64,000 nucleotides of DNA from Brachypterus glaber. Taxonomy: Eukaryota; Arthropoda; Insecta; Coleoptera; Kateretidae. A program made the position numbers and the translations under genes. Of the stretch, positions 1-11,268 are shown one piece after another (positions within the stretch are counted from its first letter, which is position 1; every line of letters begins with the position of its first letter). Under the pieces are notes generated by a model that was not told the origin of the DNA, did not search any database, and worked only from the letters and a program-made list of their open reading frames with translations. Where the stretch lies: the NCBI GenBank assembly GCA_958510825.1, contig OY294047.1, forward strand, positions 5,084,001 through 5,148,000. Reading direction: 5' to 3'.

Positions 1-140
1 AGGGAGTTTCCGCTTCACTGACGCCTTTCAGTTATTAATTAACTGAAAAAGCCAAATCGGCGCCGGTGAGAATCGAACTCAGGCTATTTGGGTAGTAAAC
101 TCGTCAAGTACGACGCGGTAGTCCACTACACTCCTCCCAT
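1..140 (-). mobile_element. tRNA-derived SINE, truncated by window edge
   Basis: Reading the minus strand, the segment near 60-140 carries a tRNA-like head: a box A-like stretch (tagtggactaccgcg) and a box B-like stretch (gagttcgattctcac), followed by the same body (ttaattaataactgaaagg) as the copies at 48.9-49.1 kb and 51.0-51.3 kb. The rest runs off the left edge of the window. It is a SINE rather than a working tRNA gene because it shares its non-tRNA body with those copies. Confidence 0.7.
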
Positions 141-276
141 AAATCAATTCAATTCAATTCAATCAATTCAATTCAATTTATTTAATAATATAATATAATA
201 GATTATAATGTCTATTATTGTTTATTATGTGTTATTGTTGGTGGTTATACTTAGAATGTTTGGTTATTATACCAAG

Positions 277-639
277 AAGCTTTCTAACGGTGTATGATAA
301 AGCATTATTCGGCAAAGGGTTTATAAAAAAATGGGTGGCCACTTGAAAAAAAATTTGAATTGGTGGGTGCAAGGGGGTAAAAATTATGGTTTAAACCAAA
401 ATTTGCAAAATTAAAAATAAAAATCAACCTGTCTGAGCATTGTTTTCTTTGACTTGTAACTGGGAAGTTTAAAAAAATATAGGTCGATGTTTATTTTTAA
501 TTTTGCAAATTTTGGTTTGGTCCAAACCAAAATTTTCACCCCCTGCACCCACCCAATCCAATTTTTTTTGAAAATAGTCACCCATTTTTTTATAAGCCCT
601 TTGTCAAACAGGGCTTTATCATACACCGTTATAAAGCTT
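277..639. repeat. Foldback (inverted-repeat) element
   Basis: The two halves are inverted copies. Left arm aagctttctaacggtgtatg matches right arm catacaccgttataaagctt in reverse complement, and the similarity continues through the caaattttggttt and gcacccaccca motifs toward the centre. A third partial copy of the arm follows at about 648-780. This is a non-autonomous foldback or MITE structure with no coding potential; the open frame across it follows from the repeat. Confidence 0.75.
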
Positions 640-897
640 ATTAAATAACCTTTTTAACGATGTGTCACAAGGGGTAGGTAGCTATTTGAAAAAAAAGAGT
701 TGTGATGGGAGGGTGCAAGGCGGTGAAAATTTTGTTAATTTTTTTACACCAAAATTTGCAAAATTAAAAATAAAAATCGCGTTTTCTTAAGTTAATCGTG
801 TGATTCCAGACTTAATGTAGTGCATATAGTAAAAATAAAATGGTCACAAGCTATAATACATAGATATTTATTTTAAATAAATAACATGCATTTATAA

Positions 898-1148
898 CTA
901 ATTCTCTCTTATAACGGTAACTTTTTGTGATACAATAGTTTTATTAGGATCATTTGGTTGGTGCTCATGATTATGGGTTTTCTTTACTTGTATTATACTT
1001 CCTGATGAATACATATATGCCTTGCATCCTTTTGCAGCTAATGTGCACCGCCAACGTGTTCTATTGGACTCTCTTAAATGAAAATTGTACGTATAGTTAT
1101 CGACTACTAGTTTTGGATGTTTATGGCCAGGCAGGACATACACAGTAT
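898..1148 (-). CDS. mod(mdg4): Alternative terminal exon, FLYWCH zinc finger (1)
   Basis: Encodes an 83-residue isoform tail with one FLYWCH finger. The acceptor tttttag is followed by AT, which completes a GNN codon (probably GAT, Asp) begun in an upstream exon, then the frame reads TVYVLPGHKHPKLVV. The ligands are C35-x6-C42-x16-H59-x-H61, with TRW before the first Cys and HNHEH at the end. The tail closes with QKVTVIREN and TAG. A minus-strand AATAAA (867-872) lies about 25 nt past the stop, which fits a terminal exon. In the known family these fingers are isoform-specific C-termini of BTB chromatin proteins; attachment to mod(mdg4) is inferred because no BTB exon is in the window. No internal disruption is seen. 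Confidence 0.85.
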
Positions 1149-1159
1149 CTAAAAATTAC

Positions 1160-1690
1160 ATTACTCGTAATGAAAAACAATTTATTTTTAAAAAACAGAT
1201 AAACCTATAAAATCTATATAGAAAATAAAATTTGAAATTACATCCTTAATTTACCTCATCTTTAATCTCATTATTCTTGAATTCTACTTTTTGTTGCTAA
1301 TATACCTTTTCGCTCGACCACTCACAAATTCATTATTTGGACCTTTTTGTGCAAAATTAATTTGGAAAATTTCATCAATAAAAATAAATATTTACACGGT
1401 CAAATAGAGAATTTTAAGCCTTTTAAAATAACCTATCTCAAGACCTGAGGTGCCATTTAAAATAATGCAAATGATAGTTTTTGTTGTGTAATACACACAT
1501 TGCAAATTAGCAGTTTTTTTTATCTTAACCCTAAACTCTGAAAGAGAAATAAATATACCAATAACATCACCTGCTCATATAAATATGTCTTGCCGAAATT
1601 GTACAATTAACTAAAATTTTTATAAGCACTTTTTTACAAAATTACTAATTACTTTTGGTAATTTTTTTTAATAAAATGTCAATTTAAAAA
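1160..1690. other. No feature recognised
   Basis: AT-rich spacer between two FLYWCH exons. I see no acceptor-linked open frame and no clear repeat structure here on either strand. Confidence 0.4.
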
Positions 1691-1699
1691 ATAAACAAT

Positions 1700-2103
1700 A
1701 TTTTCTACTACCTGATTAAGTGCTAGCTTACATATTATCTGCCGTTGTCAAGGCTTGTTTACCTTGGCAACCAATAAAATCAGTGAACTCATTTATTATT
1801 GACCGTTGTTAAGCATTGTTTATTGACGAAGGTTAATAATGAAAATTTTTGGAGACAACTACTAACTTTTTTAACTTATTTGTCAAACTGACAGCTATGT
1901 CAAGATAATTTTTAAACTTTATTTTTAACTGATATTTGGAGTCACTAGCTTTAGGTAGTAGAAAAAATAGTATATGCACCACCTATGCGAACTGTCTTAA
2001 GTGTTCTCGACTGATTTTTTACCTCGACTCAGTCTCAGCAAAAAAACTTCAGTCTCGAACACTAAAGACTTAGTTCGCATACTAGGTGCATAATATACTA
2101 TTA
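1700..2103. repeat. Inverted-repeat element, uninterrupted copy
   Basis: Ends carry ttctactacct and aggtagtagaaaa, with a further inverted pair around gcgaactgtcttaagtgttc and ttcgcatactaggtgcata. The same sequence occurs in opposite orientation at 50425-51478, where it is interrupted by another transposon. This copy therefore shows the pre-insertion state of that site (near ctcatttattattgacc). Confidence 0.65.
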
Positions 2104-2216
2104 TTTTAAGGTTATATCAAAAATACCAGATCATTTGTGCTGCGCAATTTGCGCAAGGCTTGGAGCAAGGCCGATGCAACCTATAAAACATTGTCGTTTT
2201 ACATGTTGAATATCTA

Positions 2217-2606
2217 ATAACTAAGTAATGGTACCTCTAGTAATCTATTATATGATCTATGGGTTGTATAATCTGTGGTTGAATATGATGGACCAATGAT
2301 TTTCACTTTTCGAAGTGTTTTTTATAAAACATGTTTTTTAGGTACTAATTTAGTTAATATTTTTTAATTTATCATGCAATAAATAAATCTGGTGCCTAAA
2401 GACACTTGTAAATAGCAATGTGATTTAATAATTATGTGAAACGTCAGATGCCAAAACAGCTGAATAAAAATTCATTATTAACCAAGGTGCAATTTCATTA
2501 ATTTTGGAACCTCTGACGTTATAGGTAGAGAAATAATATTTCTACCAATGAAAAGAACAGTAATGAAGATGTGCTTTTAGGCTGGTGGTGAAAAAAATAT
2601 ATTACT
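2217..2606. repeat. Dispersed repeat, family C copy
   Basis: About 390 bp shared with 49797-50190 (same orientation) and 40690-41090 (opposite). Landmarks are ggaccaatgattttcac, ttatcatgcaataaataaat, gtgaaacgtcagatgcc and aagatgtgcttttaggctgg. No coding potential. It ends about 25 nt from the stop of the next exon, so it may supply that exon's downstream flank. Confidence 0.65.
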
Positions 2607-2629
2607 ATTTTGAACATTTTGGTTAATAT

Positions 2630-2880
2630 TTATTTCCTTATAAGTAAAACTTTTTGTGGTATTAAATCTTTCCGGGCCTTTGGAGTAACATTTGGGTCGT
2701 GATTGTGATAATTTTTAACAACAACTGCATGTCCTGATGAAAATAGCGCAGCGGGACATTTCTTGCAAGCGTTAACGCAAAACCAGCGCGTCTTGTTAGC
2801 TTCTTCTCTATGAAAATTGTAAATATAATTGTCCACTACTAATCTTGGATGCTTTTTCCCAGGCAATACAAATATTGTTT
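2630..2880 (-). CDS. mod(mdg4): Alternative terminal exon, FLYWCH zinc finger (2)
   Basis: An 83-residue tail starting after the acceptor aattttag; the first two bases AA complete a GAA (Glu) codon if the upstream exon ends in G. It reads TIFVLPGKKHPRLVVDNY, then C35-x6-C42-x16-H59-x-H61 with TRW just before C35. An extra Cys at position 39 lies between the two ligand cysteines. The basic tail ends PQKVLLIRK. The stop TAA is embedded in AATAAA (minus, 2629-2634), so termination and polyadenylation signals overlap. The ATG inside LPG is not a likely start, because homologous sequence continues upstream to the acceptor. Confidence 0.85.
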
Positions 2881-3059
2881 CTAAAATTTAAGATTTGTTG
2901 TATTAATAAAACAGGGGAACTAAAAAGAAAACCATTATGTGGGCCTTACAAAGTTAATATCATACTTTTCATAATATAAATATATATATTTTTTATATAA
3001 ATACATTTTATTTTCTTGAAATTAAATTTACAAAAGAAATCTTAAACTATACAAGTAGG

Positions 3060-3730
3060 TACGTTTATTTTTTTTTATATTTCTTTCATGAATAGAAAAT
3101 TAAGTTTTAATTCACACAAATATAAAATTTATTATATTTAACAAAAAAGACATTCTAATTACTAACTAATTGTGTTTAACACAACAAAATCTAGGCGTTA
3201 AAACAGAAAAAGAACTTTTAGCAAAAAATCTGATCTCTGGTGGACTCATTTTTCTCACTATCTCACCGATCCAGTCAGATACTGCCCCAAATTATATGAC
3301 CTATTTATGATATAAAGACTATCAAATAAATACTAAACTAAAGTTTATTTTTTTAATGTATAGTTATTTTAAATTTGCCGCTAAATACTCCACACAAAGT
3401 CCGAATTACACTGAAGCATGTGGCTTGTTTTGAATGTCAACATAACCAAAATTTATAATTTTTGTTTACTTACTTTGTTTTTATGATGTTTTGATGCAAA
3501 AAAAAGAGAATTGATAAAGCTGTTGCTAAAAACGCTTTTGTATTCCTGTAGAGACAAAATTTGCTCATATAATCGCTTTTATTCCAATAATTTAGAGGAA
3601 TAAACCATTGTTTTATTCTCGTTAATGGCACGTCAACGTTTTACGGTTGTGTAAATTGGGTCTAGACATTTCGCTTACAACGCATGCGTATCTTACGTTG
3701 CTATGGTAATTTTGAGACTGTTTACAAGCG
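3060..3730. other. No feature recognised
   Basis: Spacer between FLYWCH exons 2 and 3. AT-rich, no convincing coding frame or terminal inverted repeat seen. A short GC-richer patch lies around 3650-3720. Confidence 0.4.
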
Positions 3731-3767
3731 GGAAGGTTTAAAAAACTATACCTTAAAAAAATAAACT

Positions 3768-4021
3768 TTAGTATTCCCTTATTAGTGTTACTTTTTGAGG
3801 TAAAGTAGCTTTTTTATCCTTTTCGGTGAGTTGAGGTTCATGGTTATGAATATACTTTTGTTGAATCACATTTCCAGAGGAATAGAGAGTTGATTTGCAC
3901 TTTTTAAAAGCATTCTTGCAAAACCAGCGGGTTTTATTGGGATCCTTCATGTGAAAGTTGTAAACATAACCGTCCACTACCAGTCTTGGGTGCTTATTTC
4001 CAGGTAAAACATATATTGTAT
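3768..4021 (-). CDS. mod(mdg4): Alternative terminal exon, FLYWCH zinc finger (3)
   Basis: An 84-residue tail. The acceptor ttttttag is followed by AT, then TIYVLPGNKHPRLVVDGY. Ligands are C35-x6-C42-x16-H59-x-H61, with NKTRW before the first Cys and HNHEPQ after the second His. It ends PQKVTLIREY and TAA. The exon is longer than its longest ATG-initiated frame: the conserved block before MDGYVYNF is open back to the acceptor, so an ATG-based gene call would lose the first 16 residues. Closest in pattern to exons 2 and 4, so it belongs to subgroup 1. Confidence 0.85.
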
Positions 4022-4811
4022 CTAAAAAAATCTTTGTTAAAAACGCCTTGTAAACTATTATTTATATAAGTAATTGCATGCAAACTGTATAAAAACTTAC
4101 TAAGATATTTTTTCTGAAAATACAATTAGTTTACTAGTAGCGACCCCTACTGGGTATTAGAAATACTAGAAAATTTACAATACACAATAAATCTTATCTT
4201 ATGTTTATTTAGACCAACACAAAAACGTGTTGAAGAAACAAATAGATTTTTTAAATTTAAATTTTGACTTCGTCTTTAGTCTGTATCCCATAGTGCGTTT
4301 TTTTTAAATCATTTTTTACGATCGAAAATACACTAATAAAAATAACTTCTTGTTATAAATCCATTTGTAATATTAGATTAACAATTTCTTAATATAATCT
4401 TGAACAGAACATTTAATATTATATTTTTAAGATATTTTAATATATAAAATGGAAACCAAGAAATAACTTTTAGTTATTCGTGTAGGTTTGACTTAATAAA
4501 AATAAAATATTTTTTTATGTAAAAGTTTTAACTATAAACTATTGTTTATTAAAAATATTAGAGACCAGAAAAATTATTATTTGTTAAAGACACAAGTTTC
4601 ATATAATATGAACACTTACTACAAAAATTAAAAAATCAATTTTAAATGAACTGTCAATTTGACATAAAATTAATATTAAAGAAAAGAAGTATCACTTTAA
4701 TAATAAGTCGTACTTTGATACAGTAAGTAGTAGCAGTATTTAAATAATGGTTTTTCAGTATTATTTTTATTATTATTAAATTTGCAGTATTTAAAAGTTT
4801 GGAAAATGGTT

Positions 4812-5161
4812 TGTGTCGAGATGCGTATACTATTTCTCCTACGACCTAACACCTAAACATCAAAAAAATTTGTCTAAAAATTTCTCAATTTGAGGTTATG
4901 TGTTTGACTGACTTACTAGGTCGTGGAAAACATTTTTTTCTGCGACCTAGTTAGTAGATAGTGCTCATTTTCCACCCGTTGCCATGACAGCGGTCGGGAA
5001 GTGAAAATCAGTTGATTTTGCAAGTCTGCTGTCAAGAATGAGTAAACGTCGAACACATAACCTCAAATTGACAAATTATTTTGTAGTCAATTTTTGCGTT
5101 TTTGGATGCTTGGGTGTTAAGTCGTAGGAAAAATTTCGCGTACTTGGTGCGTAATATACTA
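4812..5161. repeat. Inverted-repeat element
   Basis: Outer arms pair gcgtatactatttctcctacgac with gtcgtaggaaaaatttcgcg imperfectly. An inner pair, aatttgaggttatgtg and cacataacctcaaatt, is nearly perfect. Looks like a MITE; no coding content. It lies just beyond the stop of FLYWCH exon 4. Confidence 0.6.
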
Positions 5162-5208
5162 TTTAAAGTGTGTCTTTCTGTAAGTTTTGGAAATTCAATT
5201 TTCAGCTG

Positions 5209-5465
5209 TTAATAATCCCTCATTATTCTGACTTTCCTCGACACAGGAGTTTTAATTATAGTTTTATTTGGAGATGGAGGTTCATGGTTATGCATTTTTT
5301 TAACACGGATGATATTCCCAGAGGAATACATAATAGATCTACATTTTTTCGGGAAATTCATGCATCTCCAACGGGTTCTGTTTTCGTCCTTCCAGTGATA
5401 ATTGTAAACGTAATTGTCCACCATCAATTTTGGATGTTTAATTCCAGATAAAACATATATTGTAT
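5209..5465 (-). CDS. mod(mdg4): Alternative terminal exon, FLYWCH zinc finger (4)
   Basis: An 85-residue tail. The acceptor is atatttcag (CAG rather than the TAG used by most neighbours), then AT and TIYVLSGIKHPKLMVDNY. Ligands C35-x6-C42-x16-H59-x-H61; ENRTRWRC precedes the second half and HNHEPPSP follows. The tail SRKVRIMRDY ends at TAA. Pro7 of the usual LPG is replaced by Ser. The open frame on the opposite strand over the same interval is a shadow. Confidence 0.85.
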
Positions 5466-5469
5466 CTGA

Positions 5470-5950
5470 AATATTGGGTAGGATTAATCTTTATTTAACA
5501 GTTACAAAACATGATTAAAAATATAAAAAAGGATACCTATAGAAGAGAAAAAGATGCAAGTCGCTTGTAAAATAAGTTTACACTACCATACTTCAAAAAC
5601 GCTTTGACTCAGTGACTTTTTTGAAACAAAGATTTTCTAAGTAGTAAAAAAAATTTGTTCCAAATTTCAAGTCTCTATGTCAAAGATTTCTTCAAATATC
5701 GTAGTGTAAAGTTGTTTTGCAAGCTACTATATACCTTACAGGCTGTATACAATGTATACTATACAGGTACGCTTTTATTGGCAAAATAAACTTTTACTTA
5801 TGGGGCAAAACGCATAAAATTTGCCACCTTTCTGCCTCGATGTCACCGATTTTGATATTTTTATATTTCAGATACACTAGGTAGACAAGTTTATTGTATT
5901 GTAATATTTCAAGTAGCGGCCCAGGTTGTATTAGGGGTGGCAGGATCACT
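5470..5950. other. No feature recognised
   Basis: Upstream flank (minus strand) of FLYWCH exon 4 and start of a 5 kb stretch with no coding exon. Nothing beyond AT-rich sequence was recognised here. Confidence 0.4.
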
Positions 5951-5955
5951 AACTG

Positions 5956-6254
5956 CAGAGCCGGCCTTTGCACGACGCCAAGTGAACCACCCGCTTCAGG
6001 GCGCCAGCTCAGAGGAGCACCGGAAAGGGCCTTTTTTTCAGTCATGAACATATCGTGAAGCCTTTTCCAAAGAGAATTATGTTTTCAGAGGTGATGCCCT
6101 TCTTTTTTAAAGCTTTTGTCAGAGGTGATTACTTTTTTTTTAGTCATCAAAATTTTTGCAGGGTACAAAGTTTGGAACTTCTCTCATCACCTCTAAATAG
6201 GGGCGCCAAACAAAACGCTTACTTCATGGCGCCGAAATGCAAAGACCGGCCCTG
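5956..6254. mobile_element. hAT-like MITE
   Basis: A 299-bp segment with ends cagagccggcc and (reverse complement) cagggccggtc, flanked by an 8-bp near-duplication, actaactg on the left and aataactg on the right (7 of 8 match). Eight-base target duplications and CAGGGCC-like ends are typical of the hAT superfamily. No transposase. It is GC-richer than its surroundings, consistent with insertion. Confidence 0.7.
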
Positions 6255-6616
6255 AATAACTGTAGGTATTTATTTATCTGCTTATATATCCTATAAATAT
6301 TAACAGATTAAAAAAAAATATGCTTTTTACTCGTACTTTTGCAACTTATATCACGATTTTAATTTTTTCTAACCTCAAAAAAATAGCTCAAATTTTTAAC
6401 AAAAATTAAAACTATTTTTATTTTTATTGTTTAATTTTAAATTTCTTAAAAAAAAATATTGTTATTTTTTATTATTTAATTTTAAATTTCTTTAAAACAA
6501 ATATCTTTTTACAACTTATTTTTAAGTTTTGCTAAATATTTACCTCTTCAGGGACGAATTTTTTGTTTAAATTAATTTATTAGCAAAAGTTAAAAATGTT
6601 TTTTATTGTAAAAACA

Positions 6617-6869
6617 CACTGATAAAACAGTTTATATCTGTGTACCAAATATTTGGTTGGATATGGCCAATTGAATTATTTGGTTGTGACAAATAAATTT
6701 TATTTCTGTCAAATAAACTATTTTGTTCCCATTAATAAATCATTTTGAGATTAAAATATTTATTTGCATGAACTAAATATTTATTTGACCCAAATAAAAT
6801 TTGTTACTCGCAACCAAATAATTTAATTGGCCATATCCAAATAAATCAAAATTATCTTTTTTATCAGTG
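6617..6869. mobile_element. MITE with CACTGATAAAA ends
   Basis: Short terminal inverted repeats (cactgataaaa and ttttatcagtg) enclose two inverted blocks containing caaccaaat and ggccatatcc. A related copy lies at 39988-40253 and shares ttggccatatccaa and the caaataaa-rich centre. Non-coding. Confidence 0.7.
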
Positions 6870-7212
6870 CAGGTAAACAACTAAAGATAAGCGATTCTTG
6901 GCCACTGAATGTCGCTTGTGATTGGAAACAAAGTAAATGGGAACAGCTATTATAGCTATTATAGCTATAATAGCCACTGAGCGTTAATGAATTCGGTGAA
7001 TTTCATTTAGAAAAATTTTTTTTTTTAACTGTACACATATGTCTATGCCTATGTCCCTGAAGAAGTTAAGGTTATATTTTTTTGAGGTGTCATAAAAAAT
7101 AAGTAAATCATGATAAAGATACGAGTAAAAAGCATAATTTATAGTTTTTTTTAAATCAGTTAACTTTTGTACAAGATACGAGCTGATTAACAAAGACTTT
7201 TAGACGGTGTTC

Positions 7213-7345
7213 CTTAATAGGGTTGTTGCTTTGTCTATTTAGTGTGTTTTGGTTGTTGGTCGGTTTGGGCTTTTTATAAGCGAAAATTTCCAGAAACCCT
7301 AACGGCTAACCACCAAAACCCTGGTCAAAATAATGACTATTCTAA
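7213..7345. repeat. Degenerate MITE related to 42817-42963
   Basis: Shares gttgttgctttgtct, ttagtgtgttttggt, ggtcggtttgggcttt and gctaaccaccaaaac with the well-bounded element at 42817-42963, but its terminal GTCACTCGATC sequence is decayed. Confidence 0.6.
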
Positions 7346-7399
7346 GTTTGGTCAAAATCATCATCATCAAGGCAGAAAGGTGGCAAGTTTCACTCGTTT

Positions 7400-8100
7400 T
7401 GCCCTGAACCATATAAAATAGTCTTTTATTAAAATTAATTTTATTAATATTTCTAATGTATACATTTATAATAATTATTATTAAACCTACACATAATTTT
7501 TATAATTAATTGCACCAGAACTAGTTATACAAAGCAGTAGGATAAATAATATTTTTAATTTCTTTTTTTTTAATAATCCTATATTTATTTTTTTTTTCAA
7601 GTGGGTTAAAAAATATAAAAAAAGTAAAGTAACTATCAAGCCTAAAAAAAATTATAGGCTATATTATAAAAAACTCGTTCTATTTGCCTATTTTTTGCAC
7701 CGCAAAATGTAAAATAGGGTCTAGGTACAACAGGTTCCCCTACACTAAGTGCCGAGACCATTTATAGGTCAAGGAAAAGTACCGTTTTCCGGGAGAATTA
7801 ATTTTTTTTTCTAAGTATTTGGGAAAATGCAACACCATTTACTTAAAAATGTATATAATGGAATGCGTATCATTACATATCTTCACGGCTTGTTTATTTG
7901 ATGCCGCAAATATCAGGTTACCTTGTGTAAAAATTCTAGTTGCGCCAACCAGAAAAATTATAGAACCAGAATTATGGCTTATAGCTAGTAAAACTATATA
8001 AAATACCATACATTACTTAATAAAATCTAGTAAACATAAGTAAATTTGACAAATATAAAGATAACTTAATATAACCACATATTGACAAACATAAAAATTG
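7400..8100. other. No feature recognised
   Basis: Low-complexity AT-rich sequence with T and A runs. No exon-like frame behind an acceptor and no clear repeat boundaries. Confidence 0.4.
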
Positions 8101-8134
8101 CGATTGTGACACAAGTAAAAGATCTGGAATTTTT

Positions 8135-8330
8135 ACGGAGGTTATGATGTATAGCATGAAACAAAGTCTCCCACGAAAGGGGGAGGAATCATGCGCGCTC
8201 TCTTCTTTCCGTCAAGAGCGGTATAAAGCTTGCGTGCCTGAAACCGGCCTCTCACTTGCACAAACATTCCAAACATATTTCCCGTAGCCACAGATCCGTG
8301 CGTCAAACTATATTGTGAGGTCAAAATACC
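8135..8330. other. GC-rich unassigned island
   Basis: A roughly 200-bp patch that is clearly GC-richer than its surroundings (for example ggggaggaatcatgcgcg and gtgcctgaaaccggcctctc). It holds a 60-codon minus-strand frame at 8142-8324 rich in Arg, Lys and Gly. I recognise no protein or RNA family. It could be an old insertion, a non-coding RNA or an exon fragment. No second copy was noticed in the window. Confidence 0.35.
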
Positions 8331-8634
8331 TTATCCAATCATTTTTGAAAAGAACTGCTCAAAAAACGTTATTTTCATTTACACAGTAAAAAATCCATTT
8401 AACTTTTCATTATTGACTACATAATGTAAAGTTACATGTAAAGTTACATGTAACGTAATAATGAAAAGTTACATGTTACTTAAAACATATATGAATGGTC
8501 GTCTATTTATTATTATACATGAATAATAATGTAAAAGTCTTTTGTAAAACACGTTTTGTGCTGTAACTTTTACACGACTTAACAAAGTCGGTTCGCTGCC
8601 AACGTTTAGTTGTTTATTTTTTTCTGTGTACTCG

Positions 8635-8974
8635 AAAAAAGAGTGTTTTGAGGTTATCTCTAAAACTAATAAGATGAGGTGCTATTTTGAGCTTAAATTC
8701 GGGTTCAGCGCCTCAAAATACGTAGGAATACAATGGTCTCCGAAAAAAATATTGACCTTTTTTTGTGTATTCCTACGTATTTTGAGGCGCTGAACCTGAA
8801 TTTAAGGTCAAAATAGCACCTCCTCCGGTAAAGTTTGGACATACTATCATATTTTGACCTCAGATTAGGATTCAGCGCCTCAAAAAACAAAGTACTACTG
8901 TTACGCTTCAAAATTCAGTTCGTGGACAATAGTTTCCGAAAAAATTCAGGACCTTTTTTTTGTGTGGCTGTGTC
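8635..8974. repeat. Fragment of the CACAGCCACACAAA MITE family
   Basis: Contains the family body motifs attcagcgcctcaaaa, caaaatagcacctc and the right end ttttttttgtgtggctgtgt, matching 53291-53875 and 19716-19958. The left terminus is not intact. Confidence 0.6.
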
Positions 8975-8999
8975 ACTTGATCTAGATTTAATTTATTAT

Positions 9000-9770
9000 T
9001 TGGTTCTTGGTCTATTTTGCTCTGGTTTGGTGTTTTTCAAAAGGAAAAAATTTAATTCCAAAAAAGCAAAAACATACAACTAAGACCCAAAAAATAAACT
9101 AAACCCATATGAAGTGTGAAGTTGTAATACACTGTTCTAAAAAAATAACATATTTTTCATAAAGTATAAATGTAAAAATAAATAAACTATTTGCAATTAG
9201 TTAAAATTAATTATACATCTACAAATTTTATAGTAAAAAATACAAGCAATATTATTATCTACTAATATTACTTAGTAGCAGAAAAAAGAATAAAAAAATA
9301 AAATAAAATAAAATAATATTCGTTTTTTTTTTCTTTAAAAATTACTTAAAGTTAAATATAACAGTTGCAAAATTACACATCAAGACGTCAGACAATGTTT
9401 TTGAATATTTATAAGTTCACTAAATAATAAATAATCTGATACTTATTTTTTTGTATAAATTATCGAAATCATAAAAGATCTAAATTTTATTTGTTTTAAT
9501 AAGACGTGTGTGTGTGCGTAACTCCGTTTTTGGTTTTGTGAAGCCCAAAGAAATTACGGTTGAATTCAATTCCAAAACTAGAATTCAACAGTGTAAAATA
9601 CTGCACAATGTCTAAGAAAAACTTTTTGGTAAAAAATATGTTTTAGGGCTTCCCACAACAATCAAAGGCGTAAAGACTAATTTTCAACATGAAAATTAAT
9701 TTTTGACCATTTTATTCTTATTATTTTCTCCTGGCTCTATTTAATATATAAGTACATTCAAATCAACCTA
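9000..9770. other. No feature recognised
   Basis: AT-rich, with a short taaaa-type simple repeat near 9295-9320. No coding frame or mobile element boundary seen. Confidence 0.4.
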
Positions 9771-9779
9771 TTTCCAAAT

Positions 9780-10150
9780 TGCTAGGCTCCAGATCAGGTT
9801 CCTTTGGATGCTAGAAGCTCCAAAAGCTGTGGCAATAAGCTATCAAAAAATCTTTTTTTAGCTTGCCTTGTCATATACATTATGTTTATTACATTTAAGC
9901 AATTTTCATCCCTATTGAAAATGACGGGTTTGTGCACCATTTATAGCCGCGCAGACCCGTAATTTTCAACAGGAATATTCATTTCATTTATTACATTCAG
10001 ATTAAACTATTTTCATAGTTGTACACAATAATTGTTTGACTAGGTAAGTTAGAAATATATTTTCCGGGGACCCCATTTCACCACCGTTTAAAGGCTTCTA
10101 GCACATAAAGGAACCCGATGCAGGACCTGGGGATTTGCAGATAGCATCTC
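9780..10150. repeat. Inverted-repeat element
   Basis: Arms caggttcctttggatgctag and (inverse) ggcttctagcacataaagga pair imperfectly. A nested inverted pair lies inside: tgaaaatgacgggtttg and cagacccgtaattttca. Confidence 0.5.
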
Positions 10151-10660
10151 GAGAGTTGGAAATGTCATTTTATTATATGGTTAGAACAGAATTTTATTCA
10201 CAAGCATAAATAAATAACACATTACCTCGTAAAATTCACCATTTTAAATGATCTTCTAAAGAGATTTTGCAGATTTCTAATGTCACTATAAATTTCAACT
10301 AAATGATAATTTAAATAAGTTGCTCGTTGTTATTTCCTATTATCAGTCTTGGTATGAACCATATAATACATAAATAAATATTATTTCTTATTATTTTTCG
10401 TAGAAATAAACAAAAATATTAGGTTATTTTATTCGCAAACTTCAACTGTTCACAGAGACAAGGCGATTGTTTCGCCATCTATGAGGCATAACCCAAAGGT
10501 AAAAAACAGGTTAGATATGAATTTATTTCTAACCTTGGTTAAAAATTTAAAGCTTTTTAAACTTTAAAAGAAGTAAACAAAAATTATAGATTTTGCAACT
10601 TTTTATAATGCATGTAAATGACGTTTTTCTGTATGCTTGTGAATAAAATATCTTTTAAGC
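10150..10660. repeat. Dispersed repeat shared with 41480-41775
   Basis: Blocks such as cacaagcataaataaataacac, aattcaccattttaaatgat and tgcaactttttataatgcat reappear in opposite orientation at 41480-41775. Non-coding; probably an old transposon remnant. Confidence 0.5.
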
Positions 10661-10746
10661 TTTTTAGCTTGGTTTAAAAACCAAGAATTAATTTTAAGAA
10701 CTTATTATCCTAACTTTTGTTACATAGGTAGGTATTTTTTTAAGTT

Positions 10747-10959
10747 TTATTTCTCCACAGATACCCTTTCTTTTTTAGGTATAATTAAATTTAGGCTAAT
10801 ATCGTCTTCGTCCAAATCTATCGGATATTCTATGGGTATTCTTGGATAATCTTCTTTGATAACATCCCTAAATATGGTGACTTTTTTTGGATAACAATGC
10901 TTTCCAAAAGTCGGATGTTCATCGTGGTTATGTGGCAGTTTAACGTGGATATAATTTCC
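10747..10959 (-). CDS. mod(mdg4): FLYWCH module 5, second (terminal) exon
   Basis: Second half of a FLYWCH tail that is split by an intron; it pairs with the exon at 11269-11414. Minus-strand acceptor ctttttttaag, then GGA AAT TAT ATC in phase 0, encoding GNYIHVKLPHNHDEHP. Joined to the first exon this restores C-x16-H-x-H exactly as in the 17 unsplit modules. It encodes 70 residues, longer than other tails: after PKKVTIFRD there is an acidic extension (IDLDEDD) and a basic end. The stop TAA overlaps AATAAA (minus, 10746-10751). It has no ATG-initiated long frame, so an ORF-based call would miss it. Confidence 0.8.
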   Translation of the reverse strand, partial: GNYIHVKLPHNHDEHPTFGKHCYPKKVTIFRDVIKEDYPRIPIEYPIDLDEDDISLNLIIPKKERVSVEK

Positions 10960-11268
10960 CTTAAAAAAAGTTTTTTATAATAGTATATTATAATAAAGAA
11001 CAAGTAATGACCGAAATTTTTAATTTTAAACTAAATTATAAAAATATTGACTTTATGTGCTAAAGGAATATGGTCATTAGATTGATGTAGACTTGTGCGC
11101 CATCTATTGCTAGATGTAGACAACTACTCATACCTCTCATAGTCTGGAGACTTTGAATGGTAGCAAGTTGAAGACTTGTGTCAACAAATTCGTATTCAGC
11201 ATCAAATAGTACATCGAAAATGATATATCAGACAAAATGGAATAATTATAATACTAAAAAATACATAC

